A DNA stretch of 64,000 nt, from positions 1 to 64,000 of the forward strand of contig JASCOD010000014.1 in NCBI GenBank assembly GCA_029959615.1, given 5' to 3'. Numbering within the stretch: the first letter of the stretch is position 1; each line of letters opens with the position of its first letter. Positions 1 to 9,265 of this stretch are shown in pieces. This stretch comes from Flavobacteriaceae bacterium PS02338. GTDB lineage: Bacteria > Bacteroidota > Bacteroidia > Sphingobacteriales > Sphingobacteriaceae. A program made the position numbers and the translations under genes. The notes under the pieces were generated by a model. The model did no database searches and was not told the origin of the DNA. It saw only the letters and a list, made by a program, of their open reading frames with translations.

Positions 1-310
1 CGAAGGTGTCGCCTGCGCCTCCGAATGACCTTTTCAATGTTCCGAAGGTGTCGCTTGGTCTTCCGAATGACCTTTTCAATGTTCCGAAGGTGTCGCTTGG
101 TCTTCCGAATGACCTTTTCAATGTTCTGAAGGTGTCGCTTGGTCTTCTGAATGACCTTTTCAATGTTCCGAAGGTGTCGCTTGGTCTTCCGAATGACCCT
201 TTCAATGTTCCGAAGGTGTCGCTTGGTCTTCCGAATGACCTTTTCAATGTTCTGAAGGTGTCGCTTGGTCTTCCGAATAGTCTTTTCAATGTTCGGAGGA
301 TCTTTTTCGA
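1..310. repeat. 42-bp tandem repeat array, truncated by the left window edge
   Basis: Seven contiguous units start at 21, 63, 105, 147, 189, 231 and 273, exactly 42 bp apart. A degenerate half unit occupies 1-20, so the array probably continues to the left. Each unit is two related 21-bp halves that both begin CCGAA or CTGAA. The units differ by a few substitutions and there are no spacers. Because 42 is a multiple of three, four of the six frames stay open: forward reads PNDLFNVPKVSLGL and reverse reads TLKRSFGRPSDTFG or NIEKVIRKTKRHLR. I therefore treat it as a repeat rather than a proven gene. The last unit decays after about 300. Confidence 0.9.
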
Positions 311-374
311 CCTTTAGAATAATCTTTTAACCTAAGATTCGATTAATAATCTCGCTTTTTGCACTGTTTAAATC

Positions 375-415
375 AGATTGCTTCGTCATTGCGAGGAGGT
401 ATGACGAAGTAATCT
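375..415. repeat. Small intergenic palindromic element, family 1 (short copy)
   Basis: AGATTGCTTCGTCA and TGACGAAGTAATCT form an imperfect inverted repeat around a TTGCGAGGAGG core. The same CGTCATTGCGAGG...GAAGCAATCT words recur at 15640, 25356 and 31872, always between genes. It looks like a REP/MITE-type element. It lies in the 258-bp space between the tandem array and the first secreted protein, which otherwise shows only the motif at 484. Confidence 0.7.
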
Positions 416-483
416 TGAAGCGGAAGTTTTGTCGCCGGCTTATTTGTAATGTGGCTGAACTAAAACTGAGTTCGATAAAAGTG

Positions 484-503
484 ATGGTAATATCCTATAA
501 AAA
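484..503 (+). promoter_or_regulatory. 20-bp upstream motif, copy 1
   Basis: ATGGTAATATCCTATAAAAA occurs here and, with no mismatch, at 14045-14064. It lies 92 bp upstream of the first secreted-protein gene, and similarity continues weakly downstream (a GAA.AGTAA stretch). Two identical 20-mers ahead of two transcription units of one locus suggest a shared promoter or activator site. The function is inferred. Confidence 0.5.
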
Positions 504-575
504 CTAGCTAAAAAGAAGTAAAATACGAGTATTGGAGCCTAGTATCTTTAAACTACTAAATATATCCAGTACTGT

Positions 576-1256
576 ATGAAAAAGAACTTAGCAATTGGGC
601 ATCTAATGCCTATTACATCTATTTTTCGAAGCTCAATTATACTTGCCATTTTGGTTGGTTTTGTCAATGTGGCGAATGCTCAAATTTTAGCATGGCAATT
701 TGCTTTGCCAGAACCTACCAAAGGAACAGAAGCAAGTGTAAATTCTACTACCACCAATGAATTCTTAGAAACCTCTGTGCTTACTAGAGGAAAAGGCATT
801 TTGCCAAAACAAGGCAATGGAAGAGGTTTCAGTGGTAACTTCGGTGTAGATGAAAATTTCGAAGATGCCCAAAAATCAAACTCCTATTTCCAATTTGAGG
901 TAAGCCCTAAAAAAGGGTATGAAGTTTCATTGAAGAGTTTGAAAGCTACCTTAAGAAGACAAGAACAATCGGCACATATTTACCGTTGGGCCTACAGTTT
1001 GGATGGAAAAAACTTCATTAAAATCGGCTCAGAAGATAGTAAAATAACCTTCATAGGCAATAACGGAATTGCCCAAGCCCCTGTAGATCTCTCTGCCATT
1101 AAAGAACTTCAAAAAGTTAATAAAACCATTGTTTTAAGACTGTATGCTTGGGGAGGATTGGCCAATGAAGGGAAAGCAATTGCTTTTGGTTTCGGTAAAT
1201 CTGATGGAAAGGGAAGCAACGCTATCGCTTTAGAAGGCGCCGTGACTAAGAAATAA
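576..1256 (+). CDS. Secreted protein with the window's shared beta-rich module (no sorting tail)
   Basis: This 226-residue protein has a long signal sequence (hydrophobic residues about 19-34, probable cleavage after ANA before QILAW). The rest is one module of about 190 residues with landmarks SVLTRGKG, YRWAYSLDGKNF, DLSAIKELQKV, LRLYAWGG and FGFGKSDG. The same landmarks occur in the next two proteins and in the C-terminus of the sialidase-like protein at 44936. Unlike its two neighbours it lacks the FN3-like region and the T9SS tail, so it may stay periplasmic. I do not recognise a named family. Carbohydrate binding is a guess from the context of a SusCD locus and the sialidase link. Confidence 0.8.
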   Translation: MKKNLAIGHLMPITSIFRSSIILAILVGFVNVANAQILAWQFALPEPTKGTEASVNSTTTNEFLETSVLTRGKGILPKQGNGRGFSGNFGVDENFEDAQKSNSYFQFEVSPKKGYEVSLKSLKATLRRQEQSAHIYRWAYSLDGKNFIKIGSEDSKITFIGNNGIAQAPVDLSAIKELQKVNKTIVLRLYAWGGLANEGKAIAFGFGKSDGKGSNAIALEGAVTKK

Positions 1257-1289
1257 CTAATATCTATTTATAACCAAAATTAAAATCGT

Positions 1290-3167
1290 ATGAAAAAACT
1301 TTTACTATTCTCATTTTTATTTCTGTTAGCGGCGAGTAGTGTATATGCACAAATTACGCTTGGGGGATTTTCTTCTGGATCAACAGCTGCATCTAACAAT
1401 TTAACTCCACAACCAGGAACTATTAACGCAAATATTAAAACAGGACTAGATATAGCAACTTTAAGCCGCAGTACAGGTATTACTTATGCAACTAATTCGA
1501 CAATAAGCTACGTAGGACTATTGCCAGGAGCTGGAACCAGACAGGATGCTTTTGCTAACAGCGTTTATTATGAATTTGTAGCTAAATCTACTAGTAAGTA
1601 TTTGTCTTTAACAGGTTTAAAAGCTAAGTTAAGAACAGCTGATGCTACATTTTCTGCAGGAGTAACCTATAGGTGGTATTATCGCATTGGTGAAACAGAT
1701 ACTTTTGCACCACTTGGTGATAACGATGTAGTATTAGGTTTTACCAGTAATAACGGAGATATCCAGCCAGAAATAAATTTGAGAGGAATTTCTGCATTTA
1801 AAAATTTAGCACCTAATACCACTGTTTATTTCAGGCTGTACGCTTGGGGTGTTTTACCTAGCACAGTACCAGCTGATGACACGAAAAGAGGTTTTGGTTT
1901 TGGTAAAAGTGTTGGTGGTACTGAAGAGGTATTGTCTTTAATAGGATACGCATCTGATAATCCTAATTTAGTTTTAGGAGCCTGGGGCTTTAACGGTATA
2001 AATGGAACTAGCTCTTCCGCAGTACCTGCTGTCTATCAAAATCCAGAATTAAATGTAACTAGTGGTGTAAGTGTGCCCATGAATATCGAAAGAGGAAATG
2101 GTTTGAACGCAGGCTCTTTAAGCAACTCCTTTGCAACGACTTTAAAAGCGGTTTCGCCTACAACTAATGTCCCTAGTAACTTGGCCGAGGCAAAATCTAA
2201 TCAAGCTTATTATACTATTAAGTTTAAAGGATCATCTACTTTATATACAAACATATTAGGCTATAAAATGAAGTTTAGGAATGGAACGACTACTATTGAC
2301 ATTTATACTAAATATGAACTTTTGATAGGTGACGATAATAATGATATTTCTGCGCAAAGTTTGGTATACGCCATAGATGATACCCCAGTTAAAATCAATA
2401 AAGATAATTCTAGCGGTACTGGTGAGTTTTTTTCTAAGATGTTAGATCTTTCTAACGTTTCGGCTACGGTACCACCGGGTAAAAACGCGGAATTAAGAAT
2501 TTATATTTATGCTGCCTCAACAAGTAATGCTGTTTTTGGCTTAGGTCAATATGCAGCGGGTGATGCTGGTTCAGTTGAAATCTATGGAAGAACCCTCACA
2601 GAAAGTGAATATCTTCAAGTTCTGCCAGTAAGCCTAATCTCTTTCAAAGCTAGCAAACAAAGCAACTCGGTGCGTTTAAACTGGACTACCGCTTCAGAAA
2701 AGGATAATAGCTATTTCAATGTGTTAAGATCTGGCGATGATCAAAAGTTTGTGAACATTGGAAAAATTAATGGCAACGGCACCACAGAGGCTACCAAAGC
2801 ATATAGCCTAACCGATTACAAACCTTTAGCCGGAGCTAATTACTATAAGCTAACACAAACAGATTTCAATGGTGATTCTAAAGAAGTGGGAGAGGTACAG
2901 CATTTACAATTCGATTTGTCTAACACTTCTTTAGCTGTGATACAACAAGAAGATCAATCTGTAAAAGCAATATTAACCGCCGCTAAAGCAGATCAAGCTA
3001 CTGTAATTATTTACAATACTTCGGGAAATACTTTGTATCAAACGAAACTGAATATCAACAGTGGCGTAAACCAAATTGTAGCTCCTGTTTCGCTTAGTAA
3101 AGGAGTTTACATCTTAAAAATCAAAACACAATCTGGCGATGCTTGGCAAGCTAAGTTTGTAAAATAA
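1290..3167 (+). CDS. T9SS-secreted protein with two shared modules and a C-terminal sorting domain
   Basis: The protein has 625 residues and a signal peptide ending near VYAQ (residues 1-21). Residues about 22-218 are one copy of the shared module (TYRWYYRIGE, YFRLYAWGV, RGFGFGKSVGG). Residues about 230-437 are a second, more diverged copy starting LVLGAWGFNG. From about 448 there is a fibronectin-III-like region (LPVSLISFKA, LNWTTASEKDNSYFNVLRS). The last 75 residues fit a type A T9SS sorting domain (VIIYNTSGNTLYQTKL, SKGVYILKI, final KFVK). It should be exported by the T9SS to the cell surface or medium. It follows the previous gene by 33 bp and is probably co-transcribed. The ligand is unknown. 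Confidence 0.85.
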   Translation: MKKLLLFSFLFLLAASSVYAQITLGGFSSGSTAASNNLTPQPGTINANIKTGLDIATLSRSTGITYATNSTISYVGLLPGAGTRQDAFANSVYYEFVAKSTSKYLSLTGLKAKLRTADATFSAGVTYRWYYRIGETDTFAPLGDNDVVLGFTSNNGDIQPEINLRGISAFKNLAPNTTVYFRLYAWGVLPSTVPADDTKRGFGFGKSVGGTEEVLSLIGYASDNPNLVLGAWGFNGINGTSSSAVPAVYQNPELNVTSGVSVPMNIERGNGLNAGSLSNSFATTLKAVSPTTNVPSNLAEAKSNQAYYTIKFKGSSTLYTNILGYKMKFRNGTTTIDIYTKYELLIGDDNNDISAQSLVYAIDDTPVKINKDNSSGTGEFFSKMLDLSNVSATVPPGKNAELRIYIYAASTSNAVFGLGQYAAGDAGSVEIYGRTLTESEYLQVLPVSLISFKASKQSNSVRLNWTTASEKDNSYFNVLRSGDDQKFVNIGKINGNGTTEATKAYSLTDYKPLAGANYYKLTQTDFNGDSKEVGEVQHLQFDLSNTSLAVIQQEDQSVKAILTAAKADQATVIIYNTSGNTLYQTKLNINSGVNQIVAPVSLSKGVYILKIKTQSGDAWQAKFVK

Positions 3168-3175
3168 AGCAAATA

Positions 3176-3200
3176 AGCATCCCCTTCAGCAAGGGATGCT
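3176..3200 (+). terminator. Intercistronic hairpin without a T-tract
   Basis: AGCATCCCCTT, loop CAGC and AAGGGATGCT pair with one bulged C, 9 bp after the stop codon. No U-run follows, so it is more likely an RNA-processing or stability hairpin than a full terminator. Confidence 0.45.
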
Positions 3201-3234
3201 CAACTAACCTTAACCAAAATATAAACCAAATCAT

Positions 3235-4431
3235 ATGAAGAAAATCTACTTTTTTTTAACTGTCTCGATTATGATTATATCGAACAGCTTAAATGCGCAA
3301 ACCGTAATTGCCGGATGGAATTTAAAAGCTTATGGCACAAACAGCAATTCTATTCCGGGTAGTTTAAATGCTACTTCTAAAGATCCAAATATTGAAACTC
3401 CTGTACTGGCAAGGGGAGGAGGCTTAACATCTAGCGATGTTAATTATGCGTATTTTTCAAATGTAACTTCAACAAGTACATTAGGTAATTCATCTGCCGA
3501 TGCCGTTACTAATGGCGATTTTTATACCGTTACATTAAAGGCTGCAAATGGTCTTATGAATGTAACCAAAATTAACTATCAGTTATATAGATCTCTAAAC
3601 GGACCAAATTCTTTTCGATGGGCATATAGCATTAATGGAGGTACTTTCACAAGTGTTGGTGCCTCAGATGTTTCTTATTCAAGTACCGAAAGTCTGGGCT
3701 TGGTTCAAACTGCAATAGATTTGTCAGGAATAGTTGCATTGCAAAATGTTCCTTCAACTTCTACGGTTACATTTAGACTACTAGGCTGGGGTGCTACTAC
3801 AGGAACTAGAAGGTTTGGATTAGGTAGGAACGCTAATGCAAGTGATGATAGCTTTGTGCTTTCTTTTGAAGGTTCATTATCAAATACACTTCCCGTAAAT
3901 TTAACATCTTTCACTGCTAAGGCACAAGCTAACGCTGTTCAACTAAATTGGCAAACTGCTTCAGAACAAAATAACTCTCATTTTGAAGTATTACGTTCAA
4001 CAGATGGAACAGACTTTAGAGTGATTGGTAGAAGGGATGGACATGGTACCACCAACCAAACCAATACGTACAATTTTTTAGATGCGAAGCCACTTTCAGG
4101 AACTAACTATTATGCACTAAAGCAGTACGATTTAAACGGAGATAACAAGCAGTTTGATGCGATTTCTGTTAAATTCAGCTTGTCTAATAATGCATTTAAT
4201 GCAGCTTCAACATCTTCTGGAATTAAGGTGATTGTAAATAGTGAGGTAGACGAAAGTGCAAATATTTCGATTTTCGACATATCAGGAAAGCTGTTGACAT
4301 CTAAGCAGATTACATTAAATAAAGGTGTAAACGAAACAGAACTAGCCAATCTAGATTTAGCTAAGAATAAATTGTATCTAGTCAAATTGAAATCAGCTAA
4401 TCAAAGCCAAACGGCCAAAATTTTAAAATAA
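3235..4431 (+). CDS. T9SS-secreted protein with one shared module and a C-terminal sorting domain
   Basis: The protein has 398 residues and a signal peptide ending at LNAQ (about residue 22). Residues 23-217 hold one copy of the shared module (VIAGWNLKAYG, PVLARGGG, FRWAYSINGGTF, TFRLLGWGA, RFGLGRNA). Then follow the FN3-like region (LPVNLTSFTAKAQANAV, LNWQTASEQNNSHFEVLRS) and a T9SS type A tail (ISIFDISGKLLTSKQ, final AKILK). It is clearly a shorter paralogue of the preceding protein. The spacing of 67 bp includes the hairpin at 3176. The start is set by ATG 3235 after the leader words TAACCAAA and AAACCAAA. The function is unknown; it is a secreted surface protein of a glycan-uptake locus by context. 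Confidence 0.85.
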   Translation: MKKIYFFLTVSIMIISNSLNAQTVIAGWNLKAYGTNSNSIPGSLNATSKDPNIETPVLARGGGLTSSDVNYAYFSNVTSTSTLGNSSADAVTNGDFYTVTLKAANGLMNVTKINYQLYRSLNGPNSFRWAYSINGGTFTSVGASDVSYSSTESLGLVQTAIDLSGIVALQNVPSTSTVTFRLLGWGATTGTRRFGLGRNANASDDSFVLSFEGSLSNTLPVNLTSFTAKAQANAVQLNWQTASEQNNSHFEVLRSTDGTDFRVIGRRDGHGTTNQTNTYNFLDAKPLSGTNYYALKQYDLNGDNKQFDAISVKFSLSNNAFNAASTSSGIKVIVNSEVDESANISIFDISGKLLTSKQITLNKGVNETELANLDLAKNKLYLVKLKSANQSQTAKILK

Positions 4432-4516
4432 TAGAAGAGTGCTAATAGTAAATACATTCTCATTTTCATGTGGATAAAGGGGATGTATTTGTCTAAAAAT
4501 TTCAAAATCCAAGAAA

Positions 4517-7500
4517 ATGATGTGGATTAAAATAAGAATGATAAGTGTGCTGACTTTAATGTTTTGTTGGTTTTCTGAAAGTTCTTGGGCACAGCAGGCT
4601 CAAAAATCATTAACACTTAAAGTGGTTGATGCTGAAAACAACGAGCCATTGGGCGGGGTAGTAATTGGAGCTGTGCTAGATAAGAAGAAGACAGTTTTAA
4701 GCAACGAACAGGGCGTATTCAGTATCACTTTGTCAGAAACAGATACCTTAATTGTATCTCACATTGGCTATCAGCGTCAGCGTATTGCTATAAAAAATAT
4801 ACGGAGCAATACCATTAGTTTAATATCTACAGCTACGCAGCTTAATGATGTGGTAATTATTGGTTATGGTACTGCTAAAAAGGATGAATTAGCCGGCTCG
4901 GTTGCTAAAGTAGACATAGAGGAAATGAAGAAAGCTCCTGTAACGTCCTTTGAGCAGGCCTTGCAGGGTAGAATTGCAGGCGTTCAGGTATCAGCCAATG
5001 ATGGCCAGCCTGGCGATGAGATGAATATTGTAATTAGAGGTGGAAATTCACTAACACAAAGCAATTCTCCATTGTATGTGATCGATGGTTTTCCGGTAGA
5101 AGACCCGTCTTTAGCCTCAATTAATCCCGATGATATTGCTTCGATTACCATCTTAAAGGATGCTTCGTCTACTGCAATTTATGGAGCTAGAGGGGCGAAT
5201 GGCGTAATCGTGATTGAAACCAAAACCGGTAAAGAAGGTAAACCGGCCTTTTCTTACCAAGTAAATTATGGGATGCAGGAAACCCATAAACGTATGGATT
5301 TGATGGACCCATACGAATTTGTAAAGTACCAGCTAGATTTTAATCCAACTCGTGCTACTAGCACTTACTTAATTAATGGCAGAACTTTGGATAGCTATCG
5401 TGATTTGGCAGGTACCGATTGGCAAGAGGCCATTTTCAGAAAGGGAGCTTATCAGCAGCATAACATAAGTGTAACGGGAGGCACGAAGCAGTCCAAATAC
5501 ATGATTTCTGCAGCCATATTAGATCAAGAGGGAATGATTATCAATTCTGGATTTAAACGTTACCAAGGTAGATTGTCTTTAGATCAAAGCTTCTCAAAGA
5601 GTGTTTCTTTTCGCTTAAGGGCAGATTATAGTAGCCAAGAGGCTTATGGGCAGAGAGTATCTACGTCTACCGTAGATGCTACAGGAGCTACAGCTTATTT
5701 ACTATTTGGCACTTGGGGCTACAGACCCGTAACCGGTAAAGAAGAGGAAGACTTGGGGGACGATTTATTTGATCCCGAAATACAGCAATCAACAGACTCG
5801 AGAGTAAATCCCGTGGTGTCTGCCAAGAACGAGTACAATAGAAACTTAGCTCAAAATCTTAATGCCAATGCATTTCTAAACTTCAATATCATAAAAGGGC
5901 TAGATTTTAAAATTTCTGGAGGTATTAGCAATAGAAATGTTCGCATTGACGAGTTTTATAATAGTAATACGGCTAGAGGAAACACCCGTATCTTCAATAA
6001 TATTAGAGGTGTAAATGGTGCTATTAATTTTCCTTCTCGCTTTAGCTGGACAAACGAAAATACACTCAACTATAGCAAACAGTTTAGTCGGAAACATCGC
6101 ATTAACTCGGTTATAGGTTTTACTATGCAGGAGTTGAAAACCTCAGACTATGGATTTGCTACACAAAAAATAGCCGATGAAAGTTTGGGAATGCCCGGTT
6201 TAGGTTTGGGCACCCCTTATCAGGTTGGCGCTATGGAATCAAGAAATACATTGTTGTCCTTTTTGGGTAGGGTTAATTATAACTACAACTCAAAATACAC
6301 CTTTGAATTAAGTATACGTAGCGATGGTTCTTCAAAATTTGCTCCAAATAATCGTTGGGGATATTTTCCAGCAGGTAGTGTTGCTTGGTTATTAGGACGT
6401 GAAAAATTCATCAAAAACATCAAGGCCATTAGCAATGCTAAAGTTCGTGCTAGTTATGGTCTATCTGGAAATAACCGAGTGGGTGATTTCTCCTACCTGT
6501 CTACCATAGGCTATCCGATGGCTAATGCTTATTCTTTTCAAAATCAAACACCACTACTTGGCAGTTGGCTGGCAAATATTGGGAACGAATCACTTACTTG
6601 GGAAACTACTGCGCAGTTAGATCTGGGCGTAGATTTGTCTTTGTTTAAAGATAGAATTAACCTAACGGTAGATTACTACAATAAGGAGACAAGAGATTTG
6701 TTGCTCAATGCTGATATCCCAACTACAACAGGTTACAATAGGGTATTCAGAAATGTTGGGCGTGTTCAAAATAAAGGGTGGGAATTTGCATTGTCAACAA
6801 TTAATGTTAAGACAAAAAACTTCTCTTGGTTAAGTAATTTTAATATCTCCTTCAATAAAAACAAAGTATTAGAATTATCTGAAAATCAGGAAGTGTTTCA
6901 AAGTAGGGTGCAATGGACTAGTACTTTCAACGGTTCATTTTTATACTTAACTAAAGTTGGCGGACCAGTTTCTCAGTTCTTCGGCTATTCATTTGATGGC
7001 GTTTATCAATATGGTGATTTCGATAAATTAACTGATGGAAGCTATAAGTTAAAAGCAGGAGTAGCAGATAATGGCACTGATAGAAATACTATCCAACCGG
7101 GTGATATTAGGTATAAAGACATGAATGGTGATTTGGTAGTAAATGAACAAGATATGGTGGTAATAGGACGTACCTTGCCAAAGCACATAGGAGGTTTTTC
7201 AAATGTGTTTTCTTATAAGTCTTTCACCCTAAGTACCTTGTTGCAATGGTCGTATGGTAACGATGTTTTTAATGCCAACAGAGTGATTTTTGAAGGAAAT
7301 GAAATCAATAGAAATAACGTAAATCAATTTGCCTCTTATCAGGATAGATGGACATCAACCAATCCAAGCAATACGATGTTTAGAGCAGGCGGTACAGGTG
7401 CTTTAGGGGTTTATTCTTCTCGTACTATCGAAGATGGTTCTTATCTCAGGTTAAAAACTGTAGCGTTAGCATACGAATTGCCTAAAAAACTGATCAACAG

Positions 7501-7678
7501 AATTGGGTTAAACAAGTTGCAGGTATCTGCTTCTGGACAAAACTTAATTACCTGGACCAAATATTCAGGAATGGACCCCGAGGTTTCTGTGAGGAATACC
7601 GTATTAACCCCAGGATTTGATTATTCTGCTTATCCATTACCTAGAACTATTGTATTTGGCCTACAGGCAACATTTTAA
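4517..7678 (+). CDS. SusC/RagA-family TonB-linked outer-membrane transporter
   Basis: This is a TonB-dependent transporter of the SusC type (1053 residues) that imports oligosaccharides across the outer membrane together with its SusD lid. After a signal peptide (ends SSWAQ, about 26) comes a carboxypeptidase-regulatory-like domain (LTLKVVDAENNEPLGGVVIG, about 32-110). Next is the plug, with the SusC signature region ALQGRIAGVQV, IVIRGGNSL, PLYVIDGFPVED and KDASSTAIYGARGANGVI (about 110-240). The remainder is a beta-barrel ending in F. No STN domain is present, so it should not signal directly to an anti-sigma factor. The susD gene starts at its stop. ATG 4517 and ATG 4520 are adjacent; either could be used. 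The substrate is unknown. Confidence 0.96.
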   Translation: MMWIKIRMISVLTLMFCWFSESSWAQQAQKSLTLKVVDAENNEPLGGVVIGAVLDKKKTVLSNEQGVFSITLSETDTLIVSHIGYQRQRIAIKNIRSNTISLISTATQLNDVVIIGYGTAKKDELAGSVAKVDIEEMKKAPVTSFEQALQGRIAGVQVSANDGQPGDEMNIVIRGGNSLTQSNSPLYVIDGFPVEDPSLASINPDDIASITILKDASSTAIYGARGANGVIVIETKTGKEGKPAFSYQVNYGMQETHKRMDLMDPYEFVKYQLDFNPTRATSTYLINGRTLDSYRDLAGTDWQEAIFRKGAYQQHNISVTGGTKQSKYMISAAILDQEGMIINSGFKRYQGRLSLDQSFSKSVSFRLRADYSSQEAYGQRVSTSTVDATGATAYLLFGTWGYRPVTGKEEEDLGDDLFDPEIQQSTDSRVNPVVSAKNEYNRNLAQNLNANAFLNFNIIKGLDFKISGGISNRNVRIDEFYNSNTARGNTRIFNNIRGVNGAINFPSRFSWTNENTLNYSKQFSRKHRINSVIGFTMQELKTSDYGFATQKIADESLGMPGLGLGTPYQVGAMESRNTLLSFLGRVNYNYNSKYTFELSIRSDGSSKFAPNNRWGYFPAGSVAWLLGREKFIKNIKAISNAKVRASYGLSGNNRVGDFSYLSTIGYPMANAYSFQNQTPLLGSWLANIGNESLTWETTAQLDLGVDLSLFKDRINLTVDYYNKETRDLLLNADIPTTTGYNRVFRNVGRVQNKGWEFALSTINVKTKNFSWLSNFNISFNKNKVLELSENQEVFQSRVQWTSTFNGSFLYLTKVGGPVSQFFGYSFDGVYQYGDFDKLTDGSYKLKAGVADNGTDRNTIQPGDIRYKDMNGDLVVNEQDMVVIGRTLPKHIGGFSNVFSYKSFTLSTLLQWSYGNDVFNANRVIFEGNEINRNNVNQFASYQDRWTSTNPSNTMFRAGGTGALGVYSSRTIEDGSYLRLKTVALAYELPKKLINRIGLNKLQVSASGQNLITWTKYSGMDPEVSVRNTVLTPGFDYSAYPLPRTIVFGLQATF

Positions 7679-7689
7679 TGAGTATTACG

Positions 7690-9264
7690 ATGAAAAATAT
7701 CAAAATATTATTGATCCTGTTGATGGCATTGTCGGTAGGTTCATGCTCAAAATTTTTAGATGTAAAACCTACAAATGCTGTTCTTCCAGAAGATTATTTC
7801 AATACAGAAGAGCAATTGAATAGAGCTTTGATAGGTGTTTACGACATACTCGGAAATGCCGCTTTATATGGTAATTACATGCATGGCCGCATGGGATTGG
7901 ATGCTGATGAAGGTTTTCAGAGAAGCTCGACCATTGTACCTGGACCAATTACCTATGATACTGAAGCTACCGATGGTACGGTACAAAATATGTGGGCTGC
8001 ACTTTATAACGGTATTAATAGGGCAAATTTCTTGTTAGAGAATGTTAATAAGCCTAAAATGGATGAAACCAGAAGAAACAATATTAAAGGCCAAGTACTT
8101 TTCTTAAGAGGTTACTATTACTTTTTATTAGTCAGCAATTTTGGAGATGTACCTTTAATTACTAAATCAACCCAAACCATAGGCAATACGCAAATTGCAC
8201 GGACTTCATCTAAGTTGGTGTATGAGCAGATAGAACGAGATATGTTGGCTGCCGAGCCTTTGGTAAAAACAGCTACCGAAGTTGGCTTTGGTGGTAAGAT
8301 CAGCAAATCTGCAGTTTGGGGTATACTGGCTAAGGTATATCTGCATTGGGCCGGCTTTCCAATAAAAGATGTTACCAAATATGCAGAAGCTAGGAAATGG
8401 TCGTTACAGGTCATCACTTCAGGTGAGCATGGCCTGAATTCATCCTATCAGCAAATTTTCATCAATTATGCACAGGATAAATATGATATTAAAGAAAGCA
8501 TTTGGGAGGTAGAGTTTTGGGGCAATGATGCAGAAGCTTATGCCGAATCAGGTAGAGTAGGAACCGTATTAGGTATAGCGCAATCTACAGACGACCAAAC
8601 TGTAGGGCGTGTTTTAGGCTACCTTAATGCAACTGCAACGCTGTTTAGAAAATATGAGGATACCGACCTGCGCAGAGATTGGACTATAGGACCTTTTCGC
8701 TATAGCGGCACGCCACCCACTAAAATTAATTATACAGCTACGCAGATTTATCAGCGTAATGCTGCCAAATGGCGTAGAGAATATGAAGTAGTTGCCCCAA
8801 AATCTACCATTTCAACCCCTCAAAATTATCCTCTCTTAAGATACGCAGATGTGCTTTTAATGTTTGCTGAGGCGGAAAATGAAGTAAGTGGAGCGCCAAC
8901 TACAGCAGCTTATGATGCCGTTAACAAGGTAAGGAGAAGGGGGTACGGAAAAGATATCAATACACCTGATGCGGCAATAGACTTTAGTGGAATGGGCAAA
9001 TTAACTTTTTTAACTGCTTTGCAAGAAGAGCGAACAAGAGAATTGGCATTCGAAAGTATAAGGAAAGGAGATTTAGTGCGATGGGGAATATTTGTAAATA
9101 AGATGAAAACCGTAGAGGCAGATTTCAGTAGAGATCTGGTGCCTGATAACCTAAAGCATGGTGTAAGAGCATTTAAAAATGCTTCGGCGAGAGACGTTGT
9201 ATACCCTATTCCTTCTTATGAAATGGGTCTAAATAGATTATTGGTTCAAAACTTTGGATGGTAA
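7690..9264 (+). CDS. SusD/RagB-family surface glycan-binding lipoprotein
   Basis: This SusD-like lipoprotein (524 residues from ATG 7690) is the surface partner of the SusC transporter and captures the oligosaccharide. It has a lipoprotein signal (LMALSVGSCSKFLD, lipid-anchored Cys about 19). The SusD N-terminal signature FLDVKPTNAVLPEDYF follows, then TPR-like helices (ALIGVYDILG, QVLFLRGYYYFLLV). The RagB/SusD C-terminal region includes NYPLLRYADVLLMFAEAENE and ELAFESIRKGDLVRWG. An in-frame ATG at 7678 overlaps the susC stop by one base (TAATG) and would add four residues. Either start keeps the two genes translationally coupled. Confidence 0.95.
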   Translation: MKNIKILLILLMALSVGSCSKFLDVKPTNAVLPEDYFNTEEQLNRALIGVYDILGNAALYGNYMHGRMGLDADEGFQRSSTIVPGPITYDTEATDGTVQNMWAALYNGINRANFLLENVNKPKMDETRRNNIKGQVLFLRGYYYFLLVSNFGDVPLITKSTQTIGNTQIARTSSKLVYEQIERDMLAAEPLVKTATEVGFGGKISKSAVWGILAKVYLHWAGFPIKDVTKYAEARKWSLQVITSGEHGLNSSYQQIFINYAQDKYDIKESIWEVEFWGNDAEAYAESGRVGTVLGIAQSTDDQTVGRVLGYLNATATLFRKYEDTDLRRDWTIGPFRYSGTPPTKINYTATQIYQRNAAKWRREYEVVAPKSTISTPQNYPLLRYADVLLMFAEAENEVSGAPTTAAYDAVNKVRRRGYGKDINTPDAAIDFSGMGKLTFLTALQEERTRELAFESIRKGDLVRWGIFVNKMKTVEADFSRDLVPDNLKHGVRAFKNASARDVVYPIPSYEMGLNRLLVQNFGW

Positions 9265-9265
9265 A

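Noticed and set aside
1-310. CRISPR array
   Set aside because: Units are contiguous with no unique spacers and no cas genes are present.
6-317. 103-residue open frame through the tandem repeat
   Set aside because: The 42-bp period keeps four frames open automatically, there is no export signal or non-repeat domain, and the array is cut by the window edge. Reported as a repeat.
7617-8038. Short + strand frames across the susC-susD junction
   Set aside because: They lie in other frames within well-supported susC and susD coding sequence.
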